Notes under the pieces: model-generated
Database searches by the model: none
Told to the model about the DNA's origin: nothing
What the model saw: the letters and a program-made list of their open reading frames with translations, nothing else
Program-made: the position numbers and the translations under genes
Origin: Croceibacterium_A sp035626815
Lineage (GTDB): Bacteria > Pseudomonadota > Alphaproteobacteria > Sphingomonadales > Sphingomonadaceae
Reading direction: 5' to 3'
Assembly: GCA_035626815.1 (NCBI GenBank)
Contig: DASPMY010000049.1
Span: forward strand, 132,295-196,294
DNA: 64,000 nucleotides
Part shown: one piece after another, positions 23,646 through 34,895 of the stretch
How positions within the stretch are numbered: the stretch's first letter is position 1
Layout: each line of letters starts with the position of its first letter

Positions 23646-26522
23646 TCACAAGTCCTCGGCCTTCAGGTACTCGATCTCCATGCCCAGCGACGCCAGCTGG
23701 TCGTCGATCTGCGCGCGGTCGCCGACGACGACGATCGCCAGGTTCTCGGGCGCGAGGTACTGGCGCGCGGCGGCGTCGATCGCGGCGGCGTCGATGCCGC
23801 GGTAGATCGTCGGCAGCATGGCCTGGTAGTTGTCCGGCCGGCCGAACTGCTGGTTGGCCAGCAGCGCGCCGAGCACCTGGCTGTTGGTCTGGAAGCTGTT
23901 GGGCAGGCCGCGGATGTTGCCGTCGGTGACGCGCTGCAGCTCGGTCTCGTCGACCCCCTTGGCGGTGGCGAAGGCGCGCATGTCGTCGAGGATCAGGCGG
24001 ATCGAATCGGCGGTCCTGTCGGACTGGACCGGGGTGAACACGGTCAGCGCGCGCGGCCCGGCGACGCTCTCGAGCGAGCTGCGGATGCCGTAAGTCCAGC
24101 CCTTGTCCTCGCGCAAGTCCATGTTGAGCCGCGAGAGGAAGCCGTTGCCGATCACTTCATTGGCGAGCTCGAGCGGCTCCATCCCCTGCTGCATCCCGGT
24201 GAGCGGCAGCACGCGGGCGAGCAGCAGCACCGATTGCGGCGAGTTGGGGCGGTCGATCACCACCAGCCGCGGCGTCGCCGCCGGGGTGGCGACGGCGAGG
24301 TTCTTGCGCGGCGGGGCGGAGGCGGGAGCGCTCCAGTCGCCGAACGCTTCCTCGAGCGCCGGCAGCAGCTCGGCCATCGTCACGTCGCCGACCACGGTCA
24401 CGCGGGCGGTGTCGGGCCGCAGCCAGCGGGAGTGCTCCCGCGACAGGACCGCCGGCGTCAGCCCCTCGATCACCGCCGCCTTGCCGGTCCCGCCGACCGA
24501 GCCGTATGGATGCGTCTCGCCGTAGATCAGCGGGCCGAGCGCGCGGTAGGCGAGCCCGCTCGGGTCGGCCTGCTCCTGGGCGATCTCGGCCAGGCGTTGG
24601 TCCTTGACCCGGGCGACCTCGGCCGGAGCGAACGCCGGATTGCGCGTCACGTCGGCCATCAGCTCGAGCGACGGACGCAAGTTGGCGACGAGCGCGGTCA
24701 TCGACACCGTGCTGGCGTCGGTCGAGGTGCCGGTGCCGATCGAGGCGCCGAGCCGCTCCTGCTCGATGGCGATCTGCTCGGCGGTCCGGGTGCGCGTGCC
24801 TTCCTGCAGCAGCTCCATCATCAGCGACTGGGTGCCGGCCCGCGCGCCGCCGTCGGCGGCATCGCCGGCGTCGAAGGTCAGCGCCAGGCTGACCTTGGGG
24901 ATCGCCGTGCGCCGCGCCAGCGCCACCTCGATGCCGTTCGACAGCCGGGCATGCTCGACCGTCGGGAAGGTCAGCTCGCCGACCGGCGCGACCGGCGGGA
25001 ATGCGCGCTCGGGCCCGGTCGCCAGCGGCGGTGGCGGCGCCTTGGCGTCGGGCGCCGGCGCGGGAACGGTGCCCTCGTCGCCCCACCCGCCCATCAGCGC
25101 GCCGTCCTCGGTGCGCTCGCCGGGGACCACCGCCAGCGTGTACGGCGGGCGCGTCAGCCAGCGCTGCAGCGCCGCCTGCACGTCGGCCGGGGTCAGCCGC
25201 GCCATCTGCTCGAGGTCGCGCTTGTACTGCGCCGGGTCCCCGGCATAGAGCAGCCCTTCGGCCAGCGTCGCGCCTTTGCCCGAGAAGCCGCCGACCTGCT
25301 CTAGCGCGCCGATTTGCGCGGAGACCATCTGCGTCGCGGCGCGCTTGAGCTCGTCCTCGGTCGGGCCTTCGGCGACCAGCCTGGCGATGACCTCGTCGAA
25401 GCGCCGCTCGGCCTGGGCGCGCTCGACGCCCGGCTTCACGTCCATCGTCGCCTGGAGGAAGGCGAGCTGCTCGTGCTGCTGGGCGCTGGCGGTGACGCTG
25501 ACCGCGAGCTGCTCGCCGCGCACCAGCGTGTTGTCGAGCCGCGAGCTGTCGAGCCCGCCGAGCACGTGCATGCCGAGCGCCAGCGCGACCGCGTCGCGGT
25601 CGGTCAGCGCGGGGCCGGTCCACACCCGGTAGATGCGCGTAACCGGGACCTGGTCGGCCATCTCCTCGCGCACCGGCGCGGCGAGGGTGACCGGGCCGGT
25701 GGCGAGCTGCCGCACCTCGGGCCCGCGCGGGATGTCGCCGAACCACCGCTCGACCACCGGCCGCGCGGTCGCCGCGTCGATGTCGCCGGCGAGCGCCAGC
25801 ACCACGTTGTTGGGCGCGTAGTTGTCGGTGAACCACTGGCGCACGTCGGCCAGGCTGGCCGCGTCGAGGTCGGCCATCGAGCCGATCGTCGAGTGGCGGT
25901 AGGGATGGCCGACCGGCAGCAGCGCGTCGCCGAGCTTGTACTCGACGAGGCCGTAGGGCTGGTTGTCGCCCTGGCGCTTCTCGTTCTGGACCACGCCGCG
26001 CTGCTTATCGAGCTTGTCCTGGGTGACCGCGCCGAGCAGGTGGCCCATGCGGTCGCTTTCCATGAACAGCGCCAGGTCGAGCGCGCCGACCGGCACCGTC
26101 TCGATGTAGTTGGTGCGGTCGTACCAGGTCGAGCCGTTGGTGCTCGTCGAGCCGGCGCCTTCGAGCGGGATGTCGAAGTTCTCGACGTTCTCGCTGCCGC
26201 CGAACATCAGGTGCTCGAACAAGTGCGCGAACCCGGTGCGCCCGCGCGGCTCGTGCTTCGAGCCGACCCGGTAGTAGATCGTCACCCCGACGATCGGCGA
26301 CTTGCGATCGGTGTGGACGATCGTGGTCAGGCCGTTGGGCAAGGTGAAGGTCTCGTAGGGAATATCGACCTCGGCGACGAGCGCCGACAGCGGCGCGGGC
26401 TCGGCGGCAACCGCGACCGGGGCCGGCGCGGCGGCGGTGGCGAGCGGCTCGGCCGGCGCGGTGGCGCAGGCGGCGATGGCGAGCGGAAGGGCGGCGGCGA
26501 GAGCGCGGTCGAGCAGTTTCAT
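23646..26522 (-). CDS. M16 family zinc metallopeptidase, two-domain lipoprotein
   Basis: A 958-residue protein with a lipoprotein-type signal (lipobox-like IAAC at about residues 16-19) followed by an Ala/Pro-rich linker. The first M16 half has the inverted zinc motif HLFEH at residues 100-104 with the downstream glutamate region (GVVQNEKRQGDNQPYG). The second half (about 500-958) has the M16 fold but lacks HxxEH, as is usual for the inactive partner half, and shows the R/Y pair region (MDLREDKGWTYGIRSS). Such pitrilysin-like enzymes degrade peptides in the periplasm. ATG 26522 is chosen; the frame runs a further 152 codons upstream into the clpB region without homology. It is divergent from clpB. 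Confidence 0.9.
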   Translation of the reverse strand: MKLLDRALAAALPLAIAACATAPAEPLATAAAPAPVAVAAEPAPLSALVAEVDIPYETFTLPNGLTTIVHTDRKSPIVGVTIYYRVGSKHEPRGRTGFAHLFEHLMFGGSENVENFDIPLEGAGSTSTNGSTWYDRTNYIETVPVGALDLALFMESDRMGHLLGAVTQDKLDKQRGVVQNEKRQGDNQPYGLVEYKLGDALLPVGHPYRHSTIGSMADLDAASLADVRQWFTDNYAPNNVVLALAGDIDAATARPVVERWFGDIPRGPEVRQLATGPVTLAAPVREEMADQVPVTRIYRVWTGPALTDRDAVALALGMHVLGGLDSSRLDNTLVRGEQLAVSVTASAQQHEQLAFLQATMDVKPGVERAQAERRFDEVIARLVAEGPTEDELKRAATQMVSAQIGALEQVGGFSGKGATLAEGLLYAGDPAQYKRDLEQMARLTPADVQAALQRWLTRPPYTLAVVPGERTEDGALMGGWGDEGTVPAPAPDAKAPPPPLATGPERAFPPVAPVGELTFPTVEHARLSNGIEVALARRTAIPKVSLALTFDAGDAADGGARAGTQSLMMELLQEGTRTRTAEQIAIEQERLGASIGTGTSTDASTVSMTALVANLRPSLELMADVTRNPAFAPAEVARVKDQRLAEIAQEQADPSGLAYRALGPLIYGETHPYGSVGGTGKAAVIEGLTPAVLSREHSRWLRPDTARVTVVGDVTMAELLPALEEAFGDWSAPASAPPRKNLAVATPAATPRLVVIDRPNSPQSVLLLARVLPLTGMQQGMEPLELANEVIGNGFLSRLNMDLREDKGWTYGIRSSLESVAGPRALTVFTPVQSDRTADSIRLILDDMRAFATAKGVDETELQRVTDGNIRGLPNSFQTNSQVLGALLANQQFGRPDNYQAMLPTIYRGIDAAAIDAAARQYLAPENLAIVVVGDRAQIDDQLASLGMEIEYLKAEDL

Positions 26523-26626
26523 CCCCCACCGATTAGCACGCGGGCGAGGCGATGCCAGCGCGCTAAGCGTCGTTGGTCGATGCCCGTCGGCGTTTTGCCC
26601 ATCGCCCGCGCGGCGCGCGCTTTCCC

Positions 26627-26654
26627 CTTGCGCGCGGAAGCGGTCACACCATCT
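26627..26654 (+). promoter_or_regulatory. Probable sigma-32 (RpoH) promoter of clpB
   Basis: The -35-like CTTGCGC (26627-26633; consensus begins CTTG) and -10-like CACCATCT (26647-26654; consensus CCCCATNT, seven of eight specified or free positions agreeing) are separated by 13 bases, within the RpoH range. It lies 28 bases before the clpB ATG, and GAGGGG follows as the ribosome site. ClpB is a classical heat-shock gene, so the assignment is consistent, but it rests on sequence matching alone. Confidence 0.55.
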
Positions 26655-26682
26655 GTCAGCCAAGGAACTTGAGGGGCAGCAG

Positions 26683-29262
<2,580 letters not shown>

Positions 29263-29287
29263 GCCAGGCCCCGGCGCGGCCGGCGCG

Positions 29288-30259
29288 CTAGTTGAACGTG
29301 TTGTTGTTCGTGTTTCCGATCAGGAGGTTGCCGCCCAGATCGTTGACGTTCGAGCTGCCGCCCGGGTTCACCCCGACGTTGTTGCCGGTGATCGTCGTCC
29401 GGGCCACCCGGACCCGCACGTTGGCTCCGTTGCCGAGAATTCCGTTGGTGGTGTTGTTGAACACGAGCGAATCGGTGATCATCGCGGTCGCGGCGGTGCC
29501 GCCGACAGGGGTGAAGAAGTGGATTCCGTTCGAGCTTCCGGAGAAGGTGCTGTCGCGGACGACCACAGTGACGCCAGCGGCGTTCGAACCCCCGGTCGTG
29601 TCGACATGAAGGGCATTGTTGGCATTGTTGGCAAGGGTCACTCGGTTCAGCAGCACGCGAGCGCTGCCCCCGGCCCCGGTCGGCTGGACGAGAATCCCGC
29701 CGCCGGTGGCGCCACTGCCGTTGCTTTCGATGGTCGTGTCGACGATCGTCACCCTGGTAGCCGTGCTCGGAGTGATCCGGATTCCCAGACCGCTTGAGGC
29801 GTTGAACCGGCGGATCACGCTATCCTGAAGATGGACCGAGCCGCCGGCAAGAATCCTGAGGCCGTTGGTGGCGGTCGTCGCCCCGTGAAAATCGATGCCG
29901 CGCAGGAAGACCGAGTCGGTCGTCCCGGCGTTGACGGTGATGCCGTTGACGCCGGCGCCGGCGACGAGCGACCCGCCTTCGGTATAAGTGCAAACGATCG
30001 AGATTGACTTGTTGATGGTTAGCCCGCCGTAGCCGCCCGGATCGAGGCAATTGATCTCGCCGCCCGGGGCGGTCTTGTTGAAAGCCCCGGCGAAGGTCCG
30101 GCACGGTGCGGTGCGGCTGCACGGGTCCGCGTCATTACCGACGCCCGAGACGAACGTGCGGGTTGCTTGAGCCTGGGCCGGTGCTGCGCTAACCGCCAGC
30201 GAAGCGACTGCCAAGAACCCTGCTAGCCCCGACAAGGCCACGAACCTGGTTATCTTCAT
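29288..30259 (-). CDS. Secreted right-handed parallel beta-helix protein
   Basis: A 323-residue exported protein. The signal peptide (to about residue 30, ...SAAPAQAQA) is followed by the family head FVSGVGNDADPCSRTAPCRTFAGAF. Repeated beta-helix rungs come next with T/N/S/G turns (VTIVDTTIESNG, VVVRDSTFSGSS, AMITDSLVFNNTTNG, VRVARTTITGNN). The end is Asn-rich (GNTNNNTFN). Cysteines cluster in the N-terminal cap. No catalytic residues of pectate lyases are evident; such proteins are common in alphaproteobacteria with unknown role, perhaps surface binding. G+C is visibly lower than in flanking genes (34 of 60 in one counted line), partly because of Asn and Thr codons. A good GAGGGGAGA site precedes the ATG. 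Confidence 0.85.
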   Translation of the reverse strand: MKITRFVALSGLAGFLAVASLAVSAAPAQAQATRTFVSGVGNDADPCSRTAPCRTFAGAFNKTAPGGEINCLDPGGYGGLTINKSISIVCTYTEGGSLVAGAGVNGITVNAGTTDSVFLRGIDFHGATTATNGLRILAGGSVHLQDSVIRRFNASSGLGIRITPSTATRVTIVDTTIESNGSGATGGGILVQPTGAGGSARVLLNRVTLANNANNALHVDTTGGSNAAGVTVVVRDSTFSGSSNGIHFFTPVGGTAATAMITDSLVFNNTTNGILGNGANVRVRVARTTITGNNVGVNPGGSSNVNDLGGNLLIGNTNNNTFN

Positions 30260-30538
30260 CGCTCGTCTCCCCTCGAACCCGATCGGGAGCCCCCAGTCGG
30301 GGGGGCGCTTACCCTGCGATCTGATTCAACCGATCAAAAGTTCGTGACTGGGATGCAGGGTCGGCCAGCAAGGAATAGAGCAGCATGCGACCGCCGGCAA
30401 TGGAACTGATGGGGCCGTTCGGCGGCGAGTTCCCGCCGGCCAAGTGAACAAGAGGCGGCATCGGCGAGCGCTCTGGTCCAACCCCGGCGAAGCGTCTAAG
30501 CCGCGCCGCTGGATCGTGCCGTCCGCAAGGAGACAGAC
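30260..30538. other. 279-base divergent gap with a G/C hairpin
   Basis: The gap lies between the divergent beta-helix and SDR genes, with no credible gene. Near the beta-helix gene is a strong C5/G5 palindrome (about 30288-30306, GCCCCC-agtc-GGGGGG), which would lie in that gene's leader. The rest shows no clear pattern apart from AAGGAGA just before the SDR start. Promoters for both genes must lie here, but I cannot assign them. Confidence 0.5.
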
Positions 30539-31324
30539 GTGAAGATCGACAGTTCCATCGCCGCCGTCGTCACCGGCGGCGCCTCCGGGCTCGGCGAGGC
30601 GAGCGCGCGAGCGCTGGCGGCGAAGGGAGCCCGGGTGGCCGTCTTCGACCTCAATGCGGAACGCGGGCAAGCGGTCGCCAGCGAGATCGGCGGCACGTTC
30701 TGCCGCGTCGACGTGGCGGATGAAGCCTCGGTCGACGCCGGCTTCGAGCAGGCCCGCGCGGCGCACGGGCAGGAGCGCGTGCTGGTGTGCTGCGCCGGGA
30801 TCGGCACGATCGGCAAGACCGTCAAGCGCGACCGCGAGACGGGCGCGATCAGCCACCTGCCGGTCGAGCTGTTCATGAAGACGATCGGGGTCAACCTGCT
30901 CGGCACCTTCCAGTGCGTCGCCAAGTCGGCCGCCGGGATGATGGCCGTCGAGCCGCTCGACGAATTCGGCGAGCGCGGGGCGATGGTCGTGACCTCCAGC
31001 GTGGCCGCCGAGGACGGGCAGATCGGCCAGGTCGCCTATGCCGCGTCGAAGGCCGCGGTGATGGGCATGACGCTGCCGATCGCGCGCGACTTCATGCAGG
31101 AAGGCATCCGCATCAACGCGATCCAGCCGGGCATCTTCGCCACCCCGCTGCTCGCCGGCCTGCCCGAGAAAGCCCAGGAATCGCTCGCCGCGGCGGTGCC
31201 GTTCCCCAAGCGGCTCGGCCGGCCCGAGGAATACGCCAGCCTGGTGGTGACGATGGTCGAGACCGGATACTTCAACGGCGCCAGCGTGCGGCTCGACGGC
31301 GCCATCCGCATGCCGCCGAAGTAG
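30539..31324 (+). CDS. Short-chain dehydrogenase/reductase (HSD17B10-like)
   Basis: A 261-residue NAD(P)-dependent SDR. The Rossmann motif is TGGASGLGE at residues 12-20. The catalytic set is Ser153/Ser154, Tyr167 and Lys171 (VTSSVAAEDG, YAASKAAV). It resembles type-2 3-hydroxyacyl-CoA dehydrogenases, which oxidise short and branched 3-hydroxyacyl-CoA; the substrate is inferred from overall likeness. The start is GTG 30539 with AAGGAG about 7 bases upstream. mtnP follows after 11 bases, so they probably share a transcript. Confidence 0.88.
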   Translation: MKIDSSIAAVVTGGASGLGEASARALAAKGARVAVFDLNAERGQAVASEIGGTFCRVDVADEASVDAGFEQARAAHGQERVLVCCAGIGTIGKTVKRDRETGAISHLPVELFMKTIGVNLLGTFQCVAKSAAGMMAVEPLDEFGERGAMVVTSSVAAEDGQIGQVAYAASKAAVMGMTLPIARDFMQEGIRINAIQPGIFATPLLAGLPEKAQESLAAAVPFPKRLGRPEEYASLVVTMVETGYFNGASVRLDGAIRMPPK

Positions 31325-31335
31325 CGCCGCCGCGC

Positions 31336-32217
31336 ATGGACGGCTGGCACATCGGGGTGATCGGCGGGTCGGGGCTGTACGAGGCCGGCGCGCTCGACGA
31401 GGAGCAGCAGATCCCGGTCGCCAGCGGCTTCGGCGAGCCGTCGGGCCCGGTGACCATGGGCACCCTCGAAGGCGTCCGCTTCACCTTCATCGCGCGGCAC
31501 GGCGCGGGGCACCGGCTGTCGCCGTCGGAGGTCAACTACCGCGCCAACATCGACGTGCTCAAGCGCTGCGGCGTGACCGACTTGCTCGCCCTGTCTGCGA
31601 TCGGCTCGCTGCGCGAGGCGCTGGCGCCGGGCGAGTTCGTCGCCGTCGACCAGTTCATCGACCGCACGCACGGGCGCGCGGGAAGCTTCTTCGGCAACGG
31701 GGTCACGGCCCATGTCGCGCTGGCCGACCCGGTTTGCCCGCGGCTGTCGGGCCTGGCAGCCGCGGCCGCGGAAGCGGCCGGCGCACGGGTCCATCGCGGG
31801 GGCTGCTACCTCGCCATCGACGGACCGCAGTTCTCGACCCGCGCGGAAAGCGAGCTGTACCGCCAGTGGGGCGGCGACGTGATCGGCATGACGGCGATGC
31901 CCGAGGCGCGGCTCGCCCGCGAGGCCGAGCTGCCCTACGCGCTGCTCGGCATGGTCACCGACTACGATTGCTGGCGGGCGGGCGAGGAGTCGGTCGAGGC
32001 CTCGGCGATTCTCGCGGTGATGCGGGCCAACGCCGAGCGCGCGCGCGATGCCTTGCGCCACCTCGCCCGCGCGCTGCCGGCAACGCGCGAGCCGAGCCCG
32101 ATCGACCGCGCGCTCGACGCCGCCGTGGTCACCGCGCGCGAGCACTGGCCGACGCACACCGAGGCGCGGCTCGGGGCGGTCGCCGGGCGCTACCTGCGGT
32201 CCGCGCCCAACGGCTAG
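31336..32217 (+). CDS. mtnP: S-methyl-5'-thioadenosine phosphorylase
   Basis: A 293-residue phosphorylase of the PNP/MTAP family that cleaves methylthioadenosine to adenine and methylthioribose-1-phosphate in methionine salvage. The N-terminal IGVIGGSGLYEAGALDE and the phosphate-site RHGAGHRLSPSEVNYRANI are clear. The purine-site motif CYLAIDGPQFSTRAES, with GMTAMPEARLARE and the aspartate in VTDYDCW, supports the adenine-specific MTAP class. ATG 31336 was chosen; a frame from 30787 is read-through of the SDR in another register. Confidence 0.92.
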   Translation: MDGWHIGVIGGSGLYEAGALDEEQQIPVASGFGEPSGPVTMGTLEGVRFTFIARHGAGHRLSPSEVNYRANIDVLKRCGVTDLLALSAIGSLREALAPGEFVAVDQFIDRTHGRAGSFFGNGVTAHVALADPVCPRLSGLAAAAAEAAGARVHRGGCYLAIDGPQFSTRAESELYRQWGGDVIGMTAMPEARLAREAELPYALLGMVTDYDCWRAGEESVEASAILAVMRANAERARDALRHLARALPATREPSPIDRALDAAVVTAREHWPTHTEARLGAVAGRYLRSAPNG

Positions 32218-32279
32218 CGTCGACCGTTGATCGGCCGGGAACTTGCAATGCGCGCCGCGCTGGAACAAAGTTGTCGGTG

Positions 32280-32759
32280 ATGACCGAGAGCGCGCGCCTC
32301 AACGATTTCCTGCCGTACCTGCTGTCGATCACCTCGAACGCGGTCAGTGGCCGCATCGCGCTCGAATATCGCCAGCGCTTCGGGCTCAGCGTGCCCGAAT
32401 GGCGCGTGATGGCGGTGCTCGGCGATTCCGGCCCGCGCACCCAGCGCGCGCTGACCCGGCTGACGGTGATGGACAAGGTCGCCGTCAATCGCGCCTGCAA
32501 GGTGCTCGAGGAACGCGGCCTGGCGTCACGCCGGCCCAATGCCCACGACGGCCGTTCGCACCTGCTAGAGCTGACCGACACCGGCGTGCGGATGCACGAC
32601 GAGATCATGCCGCTGGCGCTGGAGATGGAGCGGCGGCTGTTCGCCAACTTCAAGCCCGACGAGATCGCCCAGTTCCGCCATCTGCTCGACCGCGTGCGCG
32701 GCGAGGTCGACGACCTCGACGCCGACGACATCGACAGCGGCAACTTCGGCGTCGAATGA
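32280..32759 (+). CDS. MarR family transcriptional regulator
   Basis: A 159-residue winged-helix dimer. A dimerisation helix (LNDFLPYLLSITSNAVSGRIALEYRQ), the recognition helix region (TRLTVMDKVAVNRACKVLEERGL) and the wing (SRRPNAHDGRSHLLELTD) are in standard MarR order. The C-terminal helix is acidic. The ligand and targets are unknown; it follows mtnP after 62 bases, so it may be co-transcribed or control neighbouring genes. ATG 32280 is preceded by weak ribosome-site sequence. Confidence 0.88.
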   Translation: MTESARLNDFLPYLLSITSNAVSGRIALEYRQRFGLSVPEWRVMAVLGDSGPRTQRALTRLTVMDKVAVNRACKVLEERGLASRRPNAHDGRSHLLELTDTGVRMHDEIMPLALEMERRLFANFKPDEIAQFRHLLDRVRGEVDDLDADDIDSGNFGVE

Positions 32760-32763
32760 CAAC

Positions 32764-32797
32764 GGCCCCGCAGCGTTAGCTGCGGAGCCGCTGCTTT
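32764..32797. terminator. Hairpin between convergent marR and tadC
   Basis: The stem CCGCAGC (32768-32774) pairs with GCTGCGG (32779-32785) around a GTTA loop, with a further GGC/GCC closing after one mismatch. A short pyrimidine run (CTTTCTCCCCC) follows on the plus side. It probably ends the marR transcript. The T-tract is poor, so confidence is moderate. Confidence 0.5.
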
Positions 32798-32819
32798 CTC
32801 CCCCTCAGGAAAAAGTCGG

Positions 32820-33833
32820 TTAGCTGGCGCCGCCCGGGCCATCGCCGGAGAAGGCGTCCGAGATGGAGCACGCCGCCGGGCCGAGGATGACGATGAACAG
32901 CACCGGCAGGATGAACAGGATCAGCGGCACGGTCATGATCGCCGGCAGCCGCGCCGCCTTCTCTTCGGCGCGCATCATGCGCTCGTTGCGGAACTCGGCC
33001 GAGAGCACGCGCAAGGCCGAGGCCAGCGGCGTGCCGTAGCGCTCGGTCTGGATCATCGTCGTGACCACGCCGCGCACCGCGTCGAGGTCGACGCGGTAGG
33101 CGAAGTTCTCGAACGCCTGCCGCCGCTCGGTCAGGAACGACAGCTCGATGGCGGTCAGCGCGAACTCGTCGCCGAGCTCGGGATAGGCGCGGCCGAGCTC
33201 CTTGGCGACGCGGTTGAAGGCGGCATCGACCGTGAGGCCGGCCTCGGCGCAGATGACCAGCAGGTCGAGCGCGTCGGGCAGGCCCTTGCGGACCGCGTCG
33301 GTGCGCTTCTTGGCCTTGTTCTTGAGGAACAGCTCGGGACCCTTGTAGCCGGCGACGACGAGCAGCGCGAAGGCCATGAAGCGCTTGAAGCTGCCCCATT
33401 CGGGGAAGAACTCGACCCAGTAGAGCACGACCACGCCGATGAAGCCGAACACGATCGGCAGCACCATCCGCGCGAAGATGACCATCACGGCCAGCTCCTT
33501 GTTGCGGTATCCGGCCTGGGCCAGCTTCTGCTGGATGATCTTGACCTGGCTTTCCTGGAGGACCTTCATGCCCTCCAGCTTCTCCTTCATCTTGTCGGTC
33601 GTCTCCGACCGCCGGACGAGGCTCTGCCGCTTGCGGCCGCTCGCCTTGATGATGCCCGACTTGAGCTCCTCGCGCCGCGCGTTGAGCGATTTGACGCGCT
33701 TGGCCATCGGATCGCGCACGGTCACCGCGTTGTAGATCGCATAGACCATCGCCGCGGCGGCGATGCCGGCGAGCACCGAGCCGACGAGGATGACGTCGAC
33801 GCCGAGGAGGGTAGGTCCGGACGGGCTGATCAT
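32820..33833 (-). CDS. tadC: Tad pilus assembly membrane protein TadC (T2SSF domain)
   Basis: A 337-residue inner-membrane platform protein of the Flp/Tad type IV pilus. An N-terminal anchor (VDVILVGSVLAGIAAAAMVYAIY), two central helices (about 120-175) and the T2SSF domain (about 185-300, LPDALDLLVICAEAGLTVDAAF and TERYGTPLASALRVLSAEFR) are in TadC order. A final helix ends the protein (IMTVPLILFILPVLFIVIL). It is the last gene of the Tad locus, 19 bases after tadB. Confidence 0.9.
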   Translation of the reverse strand: MISPSGPTLLGVDVILVGSVLAGIAAAAMVYAIYNAVTVRDPMAKRVKSLNARREELKSGIIKASGRKRQSLVRRSETTDKMKEKLEGMKVLQESQVKIIQQKLAQAGYRNKELAVMVIFARMVLPIVFGFIGVVVLYWVEFFPEWGSFKRFMAFALLVVAGYKGPELFLKNKAKKRTDAVRKGLPDALDLLVICAEAGLTVDAAFNRVAKELGRAYPELGDEFALTAIELSFLTERRQAFENFAYRVDLDAVRGVVTTMIQTERYGTPLASALRVLSAEFRNERMMRAEEKAARLPAIMTVPLILFILPVLFIVILGPAACSISDAFSGDGPGGAS

Positions 33834-33852
33834 GGCTGTGTTCCGTTCCCGC

Positions 33853-34824
33853 TCAGATCTCGAAGCTGACCATCTTGGCCATGATGAAGGCGCCGATGCT
33901 CATCCACACCAGCCCGCCGAGGCCGGTGACGATCAGCCGCTCGTCGACGAAGAAGTCGCCGATGTAGCTCGGGTTGATCCACCAGATCATCGAGAAGACG
34001 ATGAACGGCAGGGCGCCGACGATGTAGGCCGAGGCCTTCGATTCCGAGCTCATCGCGCGGATCTTGAGCTTCATCTGCGCGCGCTTGCGCAGCACGTCGG
34101 ACAAGTTCGACAGCGTCTCGGCGAGGTTGCCGCCGGTCTCGCGCTGGATCGCCAGGGTGATGACGAAGAACTGGAACTCGGGCGTGCCGAGCTTGTCGGC
34201 GGTGACCTGGAGCGATTCCTCCATCGACCGGCCGATCTTCATGCGTTCGACCACCGCCTTGAATTCCTCGCCCACCGGCCCGGGGACTTCGGTCGCGACG
34301 ACGCCGAGCGTCTCGGCCACCGGCAGGCCCGAGCGCAGGCCGCGCACGAGCAGCTCGATGCCGTCGGGAAACTTCGAGGTGAAGTTGTTCGAGCGCTTCT
34401 TGATGAAGTAGTTGACCAGCAGATGCGGGATGCCGGCGCCGGCGAGCACGCCGATGCCGAGCGACAGCAGCGCGGCGCCGCTGCGCAAGTACATGATAGC
34501 GGTGACGGCCAGCGCGATGCCGAGCGAGACGTAGAAGTACTGCGTCAGCGTCCAGCCCTTGCCGGTCCGCTGCAGGCGCACCGCCAGCGCCTCGCTGCGC
34601 GAGCCCGAGCCGGCCACGCGGTGCAGCTTGGGCTTGCGCGCGGCGATCGCCTTCTTGAGCTGCGATTCGACCTTGTCGACGGTGCTTTCGGAGTGGCGAT
34701 AGCGGATGCCCTGCAGGCGGCGCTGGCTTTCCTTGCCGGGCGACTTGCCGCTCAGCGCCAGGTAGCCGAGGACCATCAGCCCCATCAGGCCGCCACCCAC
34801 TAGCAGTAGCTGGATGATGCTCAT
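33853..34824 (-). CDS. tadB: Tad pilus assembly membrane protein TadB (T2SSF domain)
   Basis: A 323-residue partner of TadC. It has an N-terminal helix (IIQLLLVGGGLMGLMVLGYLAL), a cytoplasmic segment, two central helices, and the T2SSF domain (about 160-275, FPDGIELLVRGLRSGLPVAE and QRETGGNLAETLSNLSDVLR). A C-terminal helix ends the protein. TadB and TadC normally sit under the motor ATPase CpaF/TadA. Here the gene directly upstream is cpaE, with only 71 bases between and no ATPase. Confidence 0.9.
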   Translation of the reverse strand: MSIIQLLLVGGGLMGLMVLGYLALSGKSPGKESQRRLQGIRYRHSESTVDKVESQLKKAIAARKPKLHRVAGSGSRSEALAVRLQRTGKGWTLTQYFYVSLGIALAVTAIMYLRSGAALLSLGIGVLAGAGIPHLLVNYFIKKRSNNFTSKFPDGIELLVRGLRSGLPVAETLGVVATEVPGPVGEEFKAVVERMKIGRSMEESLQVTADKLGTPEFQFFVITLAIQRETGGNLAETLSNLSDVLRKRAQMKLKIRAMSSESKASAYIVGALPFIVFSMIWWINPSYIGDFFVDERLIVTGLGGLVWMSIGAFIMAKMVSFEI

Positions 34825-34864
34825 GATCCGCGTTCGCCTGTCCCGATTTCAGTTCACGAAGGCG

Positions 34865-34884
34865 GGTGGCGCCGCGACGCCACC
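34865..34884. other. Intra-operon hairpin between cpaE and tadB
   Basis: The perfect 7-bp stem GGTGGCG (34865-34871) pairs with CGCCACC (34878-34884), with a 6-base loop. It fills the space where cpaF is found in many Tad operons. Without a T-tract it is more likely an mRNA-stability or attenuating structure than a terminator. Confidence 0.45.
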
Positions 34885-34895
34885 GCGCCCGAAGC

